From assembly GCA_020747015.1 (NCBI GenBank), contig JAGTJM010000021.1, positions 372,001 through 436,000 on the forward strand: 64,000 nucleotides of DNA, in the 5' to 3' direction. The stretch's first letter is position 1; the number at the start of each line of letters is the position of its first letter. Positions 10,279 through 21,837 of the stretch are shown here, in pieces. This stretch comes from Pyrenochaeta sp. MPI-SDFR-AT-0127 (lineage: Eukaryota > Ascomycota > Dothideomycetes > Pleosporales > Cucurbitariaceae). The notes under the pieces were generated by a model. That model worked only from the letters and a program-made list of their open reading frames with translations, had not been told where the DNA came from and did no database searches. The position numbers were made by a program, and so were the translations under genes.

Positions 10279-12959
10279 AATACGGATGCGTGAGTGAGTG
10301 AAGTCGTCACCCTACTTATGGGTGCCTGACGGGCTGTTTGTGTCTTATCGTGCGTACAGTGATATGAACACGGCGACCTGAAAAACGTAAGGCAGTGTAT
10401 TATGGCAGTAGATACCCAAAATCAAGCGAAGAACAAGCTGGTAAGTAGCAGAAGGTTTGGTACTTACTGCATCAGCCGTTGCCACACTTAGATTTTGTAG
10501 CCAATTTGTTGGCTGCAGGTTGCGGGAGGTGAGACAAGAAGGGAGGTTGCGCGGTTGGGGGTGAGATCGTTGTTCTCAACGTGTTGGGTCACTTGACCGA
10601 CCGACCAGTAATGGGGGAAGGTGTTAGAGTGACTAGAAGGCAAAATTTGCTGGGAAAGGCAGCCACAACCACGTTAGGAAGGGTCGAAAGGTGAAGTCGC
10701 CTTCGATAACAATTGCTCTGTGGTCGACTTCACAGTGAAAGATTGGGGCGTCACATGCTCTCATAAATTGCTGTTTACGTACAAAGATCTGCTCCAACAG
10801 TGTATCTCATGATTAGCTTAGGTCTCAAAACTTCTAGAAATTGCCATACCGCCAATAGCCAGTGAGTCAGTGGCAATCTATCGCTGGATCATAGCCGCGG
10901 TTGAAACACAAAAAAAGCTGAGAGAATAAGCTATGCCTAATTGAAAAAGCTCGGGAGATATAATGGAATCATGGCCTGGTACACTCAGAGCAAAATTCAG
11001 GTTGTAACTCCCGCCACACACTGTTATCGGGAGTCTGTTAGCAAACGCGCCATATATTATAACAAAGCGGGCTGATATGTTGTTGGCTGCTTAATGTTAT
11101 AGTATTACATGATCTAGCGCATTCTAAATTTTGTGTAGGTATATATGCTTAGTGAGGGGCGTCCATGCAAACGTGTATTGTGTTTGTGTGTGGAGAGCTT
11201 ATTCCTGGCAAATCGTATGCGACTATTTCCAGCGCACACTTCGTGCATGTTCATGACCAAGTCATTATCCTTCGAAAGCTAAAATGCTATTCACATAGAA
11301 TATGTGAGCTTATCTTGGGATGATGTACTTAGATCATGCGGCTTAATGGGATGTCTTTTAGGAGTAAAAATGAGTACACACCAAATCTAGCAGAAGTGCA
11401 TTGTTGAAAGAATTTATATAGAGCATCATCAGTCAATCTAGGTGATTGTAATGTTGATGAGCACTAAGTGCACATAGGCATGAGACAACGCATTTGCCGT
11501 GATGGTATGAGATATTGATAGATCTTTTCACAAGTACTATTGGCCTGGTGAAGCATAGAATAAGCGTGAGCATGCGAATAGGGCGTCACCCTTGCCATAA
11601 TTATCGCAACAACGTATCAATTATCTATCATGATCATTGTCACTGAGCTTGGTCTTATTAACGCAAGGTATTGTCGCACTCCTGCGAACCAGCAAACTTT
11701 TTATGAATACGGTCAACACATTCATTGTGTAGAGAAACTCTCGTTGCGCACTTAGCTTTCATTGCTACACCCTACTGGGGTCAGTGACCTTGTGTGAGGT
11801 TGATTATTGCAATACCAATGTAGATCGCCAAAAGATGGCGGCAGAACACTTCTATGTGCTTCCATTGGTATAATACGTTGAAACACCTAGTGTAGGACAA
11901 TGGTTATTGCCATGTGAGAGCGTTGTGGAAGCTTCGCTTGTGTCAACGACCATTTTTATGCAACTGTACTTCAATCAAAACAGCTATTCTAATGGAGGCG
12001 CAAGATTGTTTTCGATTGCTGTTTCACGAGACGGTGGCACCCAAAAGTGAACTGCACAAAACGTTTCGACCGCAGTCTGTTGGGTGAGTGACAAGCACTA
12101 GACCTCAGTTTTGGCTCAACAGCTCATCGTTTCCCTGCATAGGTGGCTGCCTTTGCCCTTCGTACTGAACACGTGCAGTATGACTTTAGAGTGAATGGAT
12201 TTGGATAGAAGCTCTAGAAGATCATGATCTGCTAAGTCGGCCACCTTTCCTTGGGAATCGGTGGAATCAGACCTATCCCACAGAGACACGATAGTTCTTG
12301 CTCATAGCCATAGATCAACGTTCAATGTGCAATCTGCACGCATAATTTCTTTTGATTTGCTTTACTATCCCTCTTGTGGCGCACTCTCAATATTGTTTCT
12401 CGTCATGATGATCGTTCTCTTCGTTCGACTTATTCAAGGGGGCCAGCGAGCGGATAATCAAGACATTAGCCTATCAGTAAACTTTTCATCGTAATCTGAC
12501 GCGTAGTTATTTTCTTCTCCATCACAAATTCTTTCGTACCAATCAGTACTATGCTTGGATTGTTTCTCAAATAACATTGATTATTCTATGTACTACACAG
12601 CACTTCTGTTTCGCACGCGTTGGAGGAGATCTGGAAAGCGCTCTGTTTACGATTTGTTTCGATGCAGCAGTCAAGCGCAAGTGAGGTACTCAACTCATAT
12701 CTTTGCCGCTTCGGCATATGTAATCTATGGTGTAGTAGCCGTTCCGAGTCCAACACTCAGTTTGCAGTCATAAGCCTAATGAATCTCCGACGATAACCAC
12801 GTTCGCCAGCGGGTAGGAGAGGAAGCAGTCGTCAGAATTCGTCAAAATCGCAGATGGCCGCTATGGAACGTAAATTGACAAGATTATCTCTTAGACGGTG
12901 TAGTGCAAATAGCGCGATGGTTCGACGATAACAGCCAGAGACGCTTAGATGAAGAAAAG
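10279..12959. other. gene-poor stretch, 2.7 kb
   Basis: No frame here shows recognisable protein. Two short plus-strand frames (12261-12494 and 12555-12773) have random-looking composition. The sequence is visibly richer in A+T than its flanks around 11.0-11.7 kb, with several TATATA runs. No terminal repeats, tRNA or simple array was recognised. It could hold a decayed repeat or non-coding RNA; neither is shown. Confidence 0.5.
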
Positions 12960-14221
12960 TCAGAGCGCCCAATTCTGTTGAACAGCAGCCCATGCCACAG
13001 CATCCCACACATCCCTTACGATCTTTCGCGGCTGATGCGCTGGTGTCGTGCCCTCTTTGTATACACCAGTCTGGACTAATACACTCACCCACTCCGTTCC
13101 GTTTGGGCTAATAAAATTGTTACTGCCCGCTATGTCACTGGCAGGGTTATCGCCAACCATGTACACACTTTTGAGTTGCCCCAGTGCGTCACCATGAGAT
13201 CCCAATAGATGTCGTCGATGTGAAATGAGGCGCTTTTCCGCAAATTCGTAGGTGGACTGGTATGGTTTGCCCATGACTATTTTTTGCAGTTTCACTCCGT
13301 TTGTCTCACCGCCTGTGATTGCTGCCCAAATGCCTTCTAATGCTTCGCGAAAACCGCCCTGGCCTAGTCTCGGGAGATGATACTTCGCGGCCCATAATAG
13401 GTCAGGGTTTGAAAAATAAAGTGTCGGTTGTTCATCTTGCTGATAGCCACGATTTGGTAACGCGGAATTGCCATTCTTTGAAGAGAGTGTGCCAAGAATA
13501 CCCTGCTTGGATAACAAAACGTCTTTAATGATTTGTGAATCCAAGCCCCAATCTCGGGGATCGTTATAAACGAATATGGCATCAATGCGAAGCGATGTCG
13601 ACGGCGAGGTAGGGTCAATAGGTGCGGGTAGCGGACGCGTAAAGCTTTTATAATATGGAAGTAGCTGCTGAGAAAAAGGCCAGACATCAGGGTATGCTGT
13701 GAAAATGTCGCCTGGGGTAATAACCGTTTTAAACCTGCGAAGGTTAGACGGGAAACGATCATATGTCGCAGTTTTCCTCACCCATAGTGTTCGGCGACAG
13801 CCCTGCATTTGTCAGACTCTCCACCCACGACCATAATAGTCTTGTCCTTAAGATGGTCCATATCGGCAAATGGTGTGTGGCTCTGAATGAGATTGGAGGT
13901 ATCAAGAGGCACGCCCAGTTTATTGCTCAGGTCGGCCACACGCTCAGACTCGTGTTTGCCGCCGCCATTCGTGAGGAGGATAAAGGGTATGCGTTGCGAC
14001 TGAAGGTATGAGAGTGTTTTATGAGCGCGGGGCAGTGCATCAGAACTCCGCACAAGTACTCCATCGATACTGACAGCCGTCAGCGCTGATGTTGACGGTC
14101 GTTTGGCGTGCCCATCTTACTCGAAAGCGAACGCAAACGCGGGGACACGGACGGGACGAGCTGTAGCAGTCTGCAGAGCGCGGCGTAACGGCACACGAAA
14201 GCTGTTGCACTGAAATAGCAT
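12960..14221 (-). CDS. mitochondrial HAD-superfamily hydrolase (CECR5/YKR070W type)
   Basis: Three exons are inferred: 14121-14221, 13782-14069 and 12960-13734, giving 387 aa. The first exon encodes an Arg-rich, acid-free leader (MLFQCNSFRVPLRRALQTAT) typical of mitochondrial import. The splice joins it to HAD motif I, AFAFDIDGVLV, with the nucleophile Asp34 and Asp36. Motif II is in FILLTNGGG, and the C-terminal metal-binding motif is YMVGDNPASDIAGS. The cap insertion sits between, as in the class IIA hydrolases that include NagD and human CECR5. Yeast YKR070W is the mitochondrial member. The substrate is unknown. The first exon is too short for ORF calling but is needed to supply motif I. 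Confidence 0.88.
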
Positions 14222-14787
14222 CGCTGTGTATTTTATGGGCACGGGGGCTGCTATTTGTTGTGCTAGAATTATGGTACTACGGCGATTTTCTTACTTGATG
14301 TGTGATTGGAGGTTTTGCATAGCATTAGTCATCTATCCGCAACCGCATTGCTTGCCAACATTGATACATACAGCCTAACTTGGTGCTTTTCAAGGAGTTA
14401 TAACCATTTGTGTCGGTTGCTCAAGAAGCGTTTACATAATTATTCTCTAGCACGATATTTCTGCACACGTATGCAGTGACAATAAGATTTTCAAGTAACT
14501 TAGTGTGAACCAACCTGAAAGGAGTAATTTTGGTTATGTTTGGTCAAGACAAGTAATCCTCAATACTGCAGTCCATCCATGGGGCATCTTTGCAAAAGGA
14601 CAGTGCTCAACAGAAAACAAATAGTGTAGAGCGTTAGGGAAAGAGTCCTTAAGAGTAGGGACCTACCGTTTATGTCGTACGAAAGTTGGTTTACACCCTG
14701 TCAATAATACACCAATAACCAATGTGCCAACTATCTAGCAATGTCTATGCTCTATGCATACACATGTATCAGAAGCTTGGGGTATGT
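14222..14787. other. intergenic, 0.57 kb
   Basis: This holds the 5' flank of the HAD hydrolase gene and the 3' flank of the SET-domain gene. Nothing further was recognised. Confidence 0.4.
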
Positions 14788-17480
14788 TTAAATATCCTTG
14801 GGCATGAACCGGCCCCTCCCATTTCGTGATCGATTTTGAGCGGCATGATAGGATTTTGACACTCCAGCGCCCGTCGATTGCAGCCCTCTCCCAAAATTCG
14901 TACTTGTCGTATTAGTCCTTACCCTGGTGTATGTGCGCGGGATTCGACTGCCCCGGTCGATCCGTTGAAAGGATGCATTTTCTTCTGAGCTTTCTTCACA
15001 GGTGGAAAGCATAGTGTTCGATCTCCGCGAAGCGCTCCGGAGCGAGGCTGGTGTAATGTTAGGAGATGAATCTTCCTCAGGATCAGAATCTCCCGCACGC
15101 AAGCTCTTCATAGGAGTAGTAGGGCGCCTATTAGGTTGTACTCCTTTCCTAACTTTAACTTCTGTGGTTGAGCGGCGAAGAGAAGCATACAGAGAACCAT
15201 CCAGGCGCGAAGGCTTCTTGACCACCTTTAACGCTCCAGTTCTTGCCACTTTTCGCTTGAAGCTGATGGTTGTATGTCGTGCAAATTTGACAGAAGAAGA
15301 TTTAGATGGTCGCATGTTGATGGACCGCGCGCGCCTAGATCCAGTTTGTGTGGATCGCTTCAGGGCACGATTTTCGCGAGATGCTATTTGACGCGAGTGC
15401 TCACTCGCCTCCTTCGCAGCTCTTTCGCGAGCCGCTTCTGATTGTGCTACAGCGTTTGTCGCTTTCGTTGTGGCAGAGTTTTTGATATATATCTTGCGCT
15501 TCTTCGGAGAGTTAGATCGACTCTCTGAATTGGTCTTGCTAGAGGTGAGGAGGTCCTGAAATTTTCGCTTGGTACCTGTGATAATTGCAGCAGCCGTAAC
15601 TCTTTCTTCTACAGGTTTCTTTGGTTTTGGACCGAGTACACCACGACAAGACTCTGTACCGCAGCGGCACTCCTGGATGTTCTTCTGAGAGAATGGGCTA
15701 AAGAGTCAGCCGTGTTTAACCAGATTTTGCAGTCGAGGGTCACTTACTCGAAGTTATAGTCGTATGTCAATTCTTCACCCGTCATAATTCCCCGCCGACC
15801 AGCAAAGAGGGCCATTCTAGGCTCCCCACCAACAGTCCACTTGATCATCTCGCAGTTGGGTTCGCAAGAATGGTTGACAAACCGTGCAATGGTCCCCCGG
15901 GTCGCGTCAATGATCATCTTGTTGTCGAAGCTCATAAGATAGTAACACTTGAAAATGTTAGTCATATACTCGACACCCAAATGAACTCATAGCTGACCTT
16001 GTCCTTTTTGTAAACCTGCTTCATACGTCGCTCACACTCGGATTGCGTAATGATCTCCCCAGCATATTCCACAATGATCTGATGGGGTTCAAAAGTTCTC
16101 ATCGCTCGCACCCCATATCCTCGATCTTCGGTGTGCACAACCTCCACACCATAATCATAACGGTTTCCCTTAGCGCGCCGCCGAAGTTCAGCGAAAGGAC
16201 GATTGCCACATTGCTCTGAAGTAAGCCTACAGTTTGTGCTGTCGCACTCGTACGCCATTATGCGGTTATGGCAGGCCTCTCCACATCCATCCTCCGGATC
16301 GCAATAGCACTGAGAGGAGTCCTGCTTGTCGCGTTTCCATAAAGCGGACGCGTCGCCAATGAATCGATCTATTGTTTCATCAGTCATTGTCCAATATACA
16401 TGTGATATGATCCTCACTCTTGTGAAGTTTGACCCATCCGTCTACCTTCACCTTTCTGGGCAATGGACTGTAAGTGTCGAAGGGCAGTTTGTAATCGCGA
16501 AATACATGTCGAGGGTCTTCATTTAAAAGGCGGTCGCAAGCAAAGATAGGAAGGGGTAGTGTGCTGTTCTCTTTGGTTTTCCTGCTCCTCTTCTTGGCCC
16601 GATTTTGAGTTTCTGAAAGTCGAGGATCGAAATCGCGATGTTGGCCAACATAGAGGCCTTGTTTCAACCAGGTTTTTGATTTGGGCTTCAGGTACACCTT
16701 CTGCTCCTGCACGTGATTGCTCTGAGACTCATCTTCCGTTCCCAGAGCAGTACGAGAGCGCTTGTGTGGACTAGTAAACGTCGATATCTGTGCAGAGTTC
16801 AGACGAGAGTCCGACGCACTGCGTCGAAGGGTGCCTTGAATAAAGGCCTTTCCTTTTGGAAAAGAAGTCGCAGAAGCACTCCCAACACCATGGAGATTGC
16901 GCAGGGCCTCTTTACGTAGGTCAGTCACGCGCGAAGAAGTGCGACGTCGTGCTGCATGAGCAGTTTCTGCCACAAGCTGCTCCTCGACCGGATCGCTGAC
17001 CTCTGTTGTCCCAAACTTTGACTTCAGTGACCTCTTCTTTGTGGGTGTGGCAGTGTCGGTCTTAGAGATGCTTTCCAAGGAACCATGCACTACGTTCTTA
17101 TGGTGCTTCTCCAAGTATTTTGTAGGCGTGTGGATGGCAGTACCAGCAAGGATCTGGACGTTGTACGTCGGGACAGACTTGCGCGAGTTTCTTGCGGACC
17201 GTCGACCCTCACCATTATCTTCGCCTGGCGTAGTTTGTGTACCCCCTTGCACTTCATCGTGCGCCTGGAGCATCGGAGTGTCGCCATACGCCTCTACAGA
17301 CTGTTCGAGCTTTGTGGCGTCAGACAACACGCTGGCCTCATCGTCAAGACTAGTGGGGGGTGTTGAGATGGACGGCGACGCGCTTGACATGGCGCGGACA
17401 TCAGCCGGCTTGTCTGTCTGGACAGTAATGTTGGACAGCGTGGACGAGGTTGACGTCGGTGAGAGATCCCGCCCGGCCAT
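14788..17480 (-). CDS. ASH1: SET-domain histone methyltransferase, ASH1 type (H3K36)
   Basis: Four exons are inferred: 16418-17480, 15998-16368, 15748-15947 and 14788-15697, giving 847 aa. Residues 1-350 are a polar, Arg/Ser-rich region. An AWS cysteine cluster follows at about 375-400 (CYCDPEDGCGEACHNR, YECDSTNC). The SET domain spans about 420-548: GYGVRAMRTF, EYAGEII, RFVNHSCEPNC at about 501-510 and the catalytic GEELTYDYNF near 536-545. The post-SET CRCGTESCRG follows. AWS-SET-postSET marks the SET2/ASH1/NSD group; without the WW and SRI domains of Set2 this is best placed with ASH1, which makes H3K36 methylation in Neurospora. The last 280 residues are very basic. The start MAGRDLSP has a strong ACCATGG context; an in-frame ATG 59 codons upstream is open. 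Confidence 0.87.
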
Positions 17481-18123
17481 GGTAATAGAGAAGCGAAACG
17501 GCAGGGCGCGTCGCGGTTGTGGTTTAGAAGGGGCGAGGCACTGGACGCGCAGAGGAGGTTGACGGTTTGGGCGGGTGCAGGGCGCGCAAGCAGTAACACT
17601 GCCAAAGTTCACGCGCTGTAAGCAATCGACAGCCTCAGATGTGTCAACAATGGTCAATCGAATCTAGAGTAAATAGAAGGCATGCATTGGCAAGTGATAG
17701 CGTGCCGGAGGGGGCGGTGGGTAGAGAGATGAGAGGCGGATTGGGGAGGAGGTAAACATATCGAGCTAGTCAGTCAACCAATTAGGCTGTTCCTGATCTG
17801 TCCAGTGTCACCCACCCTCGCATTCCGTCTTATGACAATAATGCCGCGCCATTCAGCGAATTCGCCATGACATCAAGGTTTCCGACGAGGGAAACGGAAG
17901 TTTTTACTACAATGTATTTGCCCTCATGAAGCTTATGTAGCCGCTTTCTGGAAGTCAAAGCATATGACCCAACCCCGTACAAGGCATTGTGAACAAGAGA
18001 CGCTTACGTGGTACACGCTTACGCAAGACACAGTAGAAAGTGTGTGGGGGTGAAAGAGCTACGGCTCCAAAGACGTATTTTGGCATCTATTTAACGTTCG
18101 GGACACACCTCCTTACCATCTAC
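17481..18123. other. intergenic, 0.64 kb
   Basis: This is the 5' flank of the SET-domain gene and the 3' flank of ERF2. The SET-gene reading frame stays open to 17657, so part may be coding if the upstream ATG is used. Nothing else was recognised. Confidence 0.4.
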
Positions 18124-20093
18124 TCACACTCCCCTGGCTTTGGTGGCCTCTCGATCCATCCTGCCAACAGGACCCTGGAAGCCTTCGGAAGTACGGACAT
18201 CTTGCATCTCTACGCCACCGCCCTGCTGTTCTGCAAGTAATGGCGCTGTTCGTTTTCCCTTGCGAGGGCCAAACCTTTGATCACCCTCCTCATATCGCTT
18301 CTTAAAATGAAGATAGGTTGGTGGGCGCGGTCGCTGCAATACTGCCAGCCAGTTCTTCAACACTGATCCTCGTGTAAAGGGTCGATGTCGATCCTTCTTC
18401 AAGAATTTGTGTGAGTTCAGGTATTCGCGAGTTGTTTCGCCTCTCCCAACCAAGAACAAGTGATAGACCCCGAGACTGAAGGGATATGCCCATCCTACGA
18501 GTCCATAGATACACATGGCGAAGGGAATGCGCCATCGGCTGATGGCTTCACCGAAGGAAGCACCATTTTGTACACGCCAAATTAGTATGTGTGCCAGGCT
18601 AGCTCCCAGGAGAAATAGTCCTAGCAAAGTAGTTGCACAAACGAAAACGAAAAAGTACCGGTAGTTCCGGCGTCCGACGCAATTGTTGAGCCACACACAG
18701 TGATGATCCTGAGTTTCAATGCAGTTGTCACAGACACGGCAATGGTGGGCACGTGGAGGACGCCATATGTTGCAGCTTTTGCAGTACTTTGTTGGCACTT
18801 CCATCGCCGCATTGGTGCCAGTCGCCGAGACAACCATGGTCCATTCAGTCGTTGGAGGCCCGAGGCTTAGTGGATCATCATTAGGATTAGGTGGAGGAAA
18901 TGGATGTAGATTCCGAGGCAGGATCTGATAAGGTCAGTAATGAATGACATGAATAAGTGAAGTGAATGGAACGTACGCCCGGATCTGAAGCAGATGCATG
19001 AATAAATGAGGAAACGGATATCAAGAACAGGTAAGCAAAGAGAATGGGTATTGATGGTGAAACGTGGCGCCATAGCCAAGGTGCCCTGGTCGCAAAGTCA
19101 GCTTCAGAAATGATCAGGAAAGGTCGAGTATACGAACGAGAAGCCGAAGAAGAGACCGGCAGGGACAACGATCATGACCGCAGTCGCTACATTGACCGGC
19201 CGGTCGCGAGTGTTTTGGAGTCGACCACCCCAGCAAAAGGCAGTGTTTCCTGAGAAGTATTGGTGATTTTTTCCTAACTCTTCTTTAACAGTCTCCTTTG
19301 TAGCCTCTCGCCGTGCAAGCCTCGGCGATGATTCTGCAGACGTGAGCTTCTCGTGACCTTGATGGGGGCGAATTTGGGCAGAGCGGCCGTCACGGCTGGA
19401 TAACATAAAGCTCGACCTAAAAGAGCGGGGGGATTTGCTGGGTGTTGGAAGCTTGCTGGCGTCGTGGTTGTGGACATTGGAGAGGTGGAGGTGTTGAGGC
19501 CGGGGTCGCTGCAGAGGAGTAATGCTTTCGCCGCGACTGCGCACTGTCTCTGCCCCTGTGGGCGTGGTGTTTGCTGTGGTGCGGTCTGGCATGTCTCTAT
19601 CTGTGATGTCGGTGCCGCGCGAGGGTGGAGGCTGCTGGTCCAGCTCTTCTTGAAGACCTAGGGTAGTGGCGCCGCGGACTGTTTGCGTTGAACCAACGCT
19701 CTGGCGGTACGAGTTACCGCCCATCTCATGCGTAGCTTCCGAATAGAGCGAGCTATGGCCGAGGAGAGAGGTCGGGCGCTGGTTGCGCTGCTGCTGGAGC
19801 CGTTGCGAGCTCATGGGACGGAAGAAGCCATGTGCGGCCAAGGGGACGTGTGTTCTGCTTGCGGATGTGGTCGGGCGACTCTGTGGTCCCATGCTGCCGG
19901 ACACACTGATGCCGCTCTGCGCGACGCCTGGTCGTCGCGGCGGAGTGGCCTGCGACCATCGGTTCTGGCTGCCCGAGTTTGCGGTCGCGATGGACGAGGG
20001 GCGCGAGGGTGGCAGGCCAGGCTCTCCAGCCGGGCCTGTCATGCCTAGAACGCGGCTTCCAGTCGAGCTGCGCGTCAGTTCGGGCGTCGTCAT
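18124..20093 (-). CDS. ERF2: DHHC palmitoyltransferase Erf2
   Basis: Erf2 with its partner Erf4 attaches palmitate to Ras at the endoplasmic reticulum. Three exons are inferred: 19138-20093, 18977-19085 and 18124-18924, giving 621 aa. The first ~280 residues are disordered and rich in Ser, Pro, Arg and Gln, longer than in yeast Erf2. Membrane segments include the one around the first two joins (LFFGFS / APWLWRHVSP; IPILFAYLFLISVSSFI) and two after the cysteine-rich domain. That domain holds CKSCNIWRPPRAHHCRVCDNC and the catalytic DHHC at about 428-431, followed by VWLNNCVGRRNYRYF. The first donor is GTTCGT, a weaker site, chosen because it restores the family sequence. The start MTTPELTRSS is preferred over an open upstream frame to 20315 of low complexity. 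Confidence 0.9.
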
Positions 20094-20464
20094 GGCCAGC
20101 GAGTGGGAATCGTGGGCGCAGGTACTCGCTTTACCAACGGCATGACATCGATGAAGAGGGCGCGGTTCGTCGAGGGTGGAAGGGAAGGGGAGGAAAGGAG
20201 CGACTGGAAGCGAAGGAGCGTGGTGACGGCAACGGCAGGGCGGGCGGACGGGGGGACGCTCTGGTTGCGATGTTATATCGAAAGGGGCCCAAGGTTGATG
20301 CAGTGGTTGCTGCAAGGTCCCTCAGTCGGCACCAGTCTGTCTTCGGCTAGACTCTCGGTGACGCAGCCGTGTGAGCTTGGCGAGCCGCCAGATTCAACAT
20401 CGAACCATCACGCCCACACTCACGCATCTCTCTCGTACTCCTCCTCGCCCCAATCGTGCCCGCC
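20094..20464. promoter_or_regulatory. divergent promoter, ERF2 / B12D-like gene
   Basis: This 371-bp stretch separates two divergent start codons. It is G+C-rich near ERF2, and open frames on both strands here look like compositional artefacts. Confidence 0.45.
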
Positions 20465-21086
20465 ATGTCCTCCATCATTGCTCGCTCTGCCTTCCGCGCT
20501 GCCCCGCGCCTGCGTCCTGCCCCCGCCCTCCGCCGATGGGCCAGCGCTGCTGCCGAGGGAGAGAGGGCAGCTAGCAAGCAAGCCCTCAAAACTGGAGCAA
20601 AGCGCGACCCTGAGCTCTATGTATGCTGCAGACAAAGGCACTGCTATATATGAAGTGGGAGGCTAATTGGGCTGTACAGGTGCTTCTGGCCATCATGAGC
20701 GGCGTTTTCGGCCTTGCAGGATGGCACTTCTGTAAGCTCCCTCGGCATCATCACGGATTGCTGGCTCCCACTATCCGCCCCAAAATAAAGTAATTCTGCT
20801 AACTCTGCAAGCCCGCTCTCCTACCAGCGCTTCCTCTGAGCGAGCCGTTGCTAAGGCCTCCGACAGTGAGCCGTGGAAGCAGGGCGGCACAAGCCCGTAC
20901 CAGTATCATCCCGGCGGTGACACAAGTGTCAAGAAGGATGCCCCATCTGCATTGAACGTGGTCGTGATTCCAAACGTCACGCTTCCAAAGGCATGTCATT
21001 TCGGAATACCGTTGCTCGTTTGGACGTGCTGACCATGACAGGAACTGCACGACACTTACAACAAGTGGGGCAAAGACGGATACTGA
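20465..21086 (+). CDS. small mitochondrial membrane protein, NDUFA4/B12D (MLRQ)-like
   Basis: Four exons are inferred: 20465-20620, 20680-20731, 20812-20990 and 21042-21086, giving 143 aa. The N-terminus is a clear mitochondrial leader rich in Arg and Ala (SAFRAAPRLRPAPALRRWAS). One membrane segment follows at about 52-69 (YVLLAIMSGVFGLAGWHF), preceded by KRDPELY and followed by PW, a layout like the NDUFA4/B12D family of respiratory-chain proteins. That family assignment is tentative. The C-terminus ends in ELHDTYNKWGKDGY. The third intron has a GC donor (AAG|GCATGT), needed to keep the frame and reach this ending. The gene diverges from ERF2. Confidence 0.7.
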
Positions 21087-21837
21087 TCTTCATGTCGATG
21101 CATGGGGTCGCGTCATTAACCAGAAAACCATGCAATGGGCGTCTGAACATCTTTTTCTTTTGTGTTGCGCCTGTACATAGCTCAAATGGAGAGCATGCTG
21201 TACCGATAGAATATGCTGAAGGCCCCTAATCATCGGATGCTTACACTGTGTATGAAATCTTTTTCGTAGCTGTTGCATGGTCGAGTTCCTCAGATTCTAA
21301 TACCCTGTTTGCCATCATATCTCTCAACAAACCATCTAACAAGAGGCGTCTGTGTAGGGTGTATACTCATTGCAGACTTGTCAATGAATCTCAGATCGAT
21401 CTCAAGACACAAAGATATTGGATAGCTGCGCCGCAAATAGAGTGTCGATTCTTCGGTAATGTGACCTGACTTGAAGCATATAAAAGCGAAAAGAGAGTTG
21501 TGGTGACCAATTCTTTTTAGCGAATTTTGTACGTTCAAGGAGCGGTCAAACTGCGCCAGGTACCTGAGCAGTTCTCAACCATACGACTGATTCAGACCTG
21601 ACCAAAATAATTCATCTCCATTCATGCATATCCATCTCGACGCTGTGTTTACCCGCAAAGTCTAAAACCCGAAACTATAGACTTCTTGTGAATTCACAGC
21701 CTTTGCGCTTAAAAGACAGTGCACGACATTCATTCAGTGGTGGTGGCTTCCATCCGCGTGACCGCAGGGAAACTCGTCTATGGGGTATCTTTGTTTTGTT
21801 TGCTTATCCGATGCTCAACCCTAGAGAGACAGTGTGG
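21087..21837. other. intergenic, 0.75 kb, convergent 3' ends
   Basis: The B12D-like gene and HTS1 end towards each other here. Small frames on both strands show no recognisable protein. Confidence 0.4.

Noticed and set aside
12261..12773. Two short plus-strand frames, one with a hydrophobic run
   Set aside because: Composition looks random, there is no splice logic and no recognisable sequence.
19728..20350. Several long plus-strand frames
   Set aside because: They are G+C-driven shadows opposite the disordered ERF2 N-terminus and its leader.
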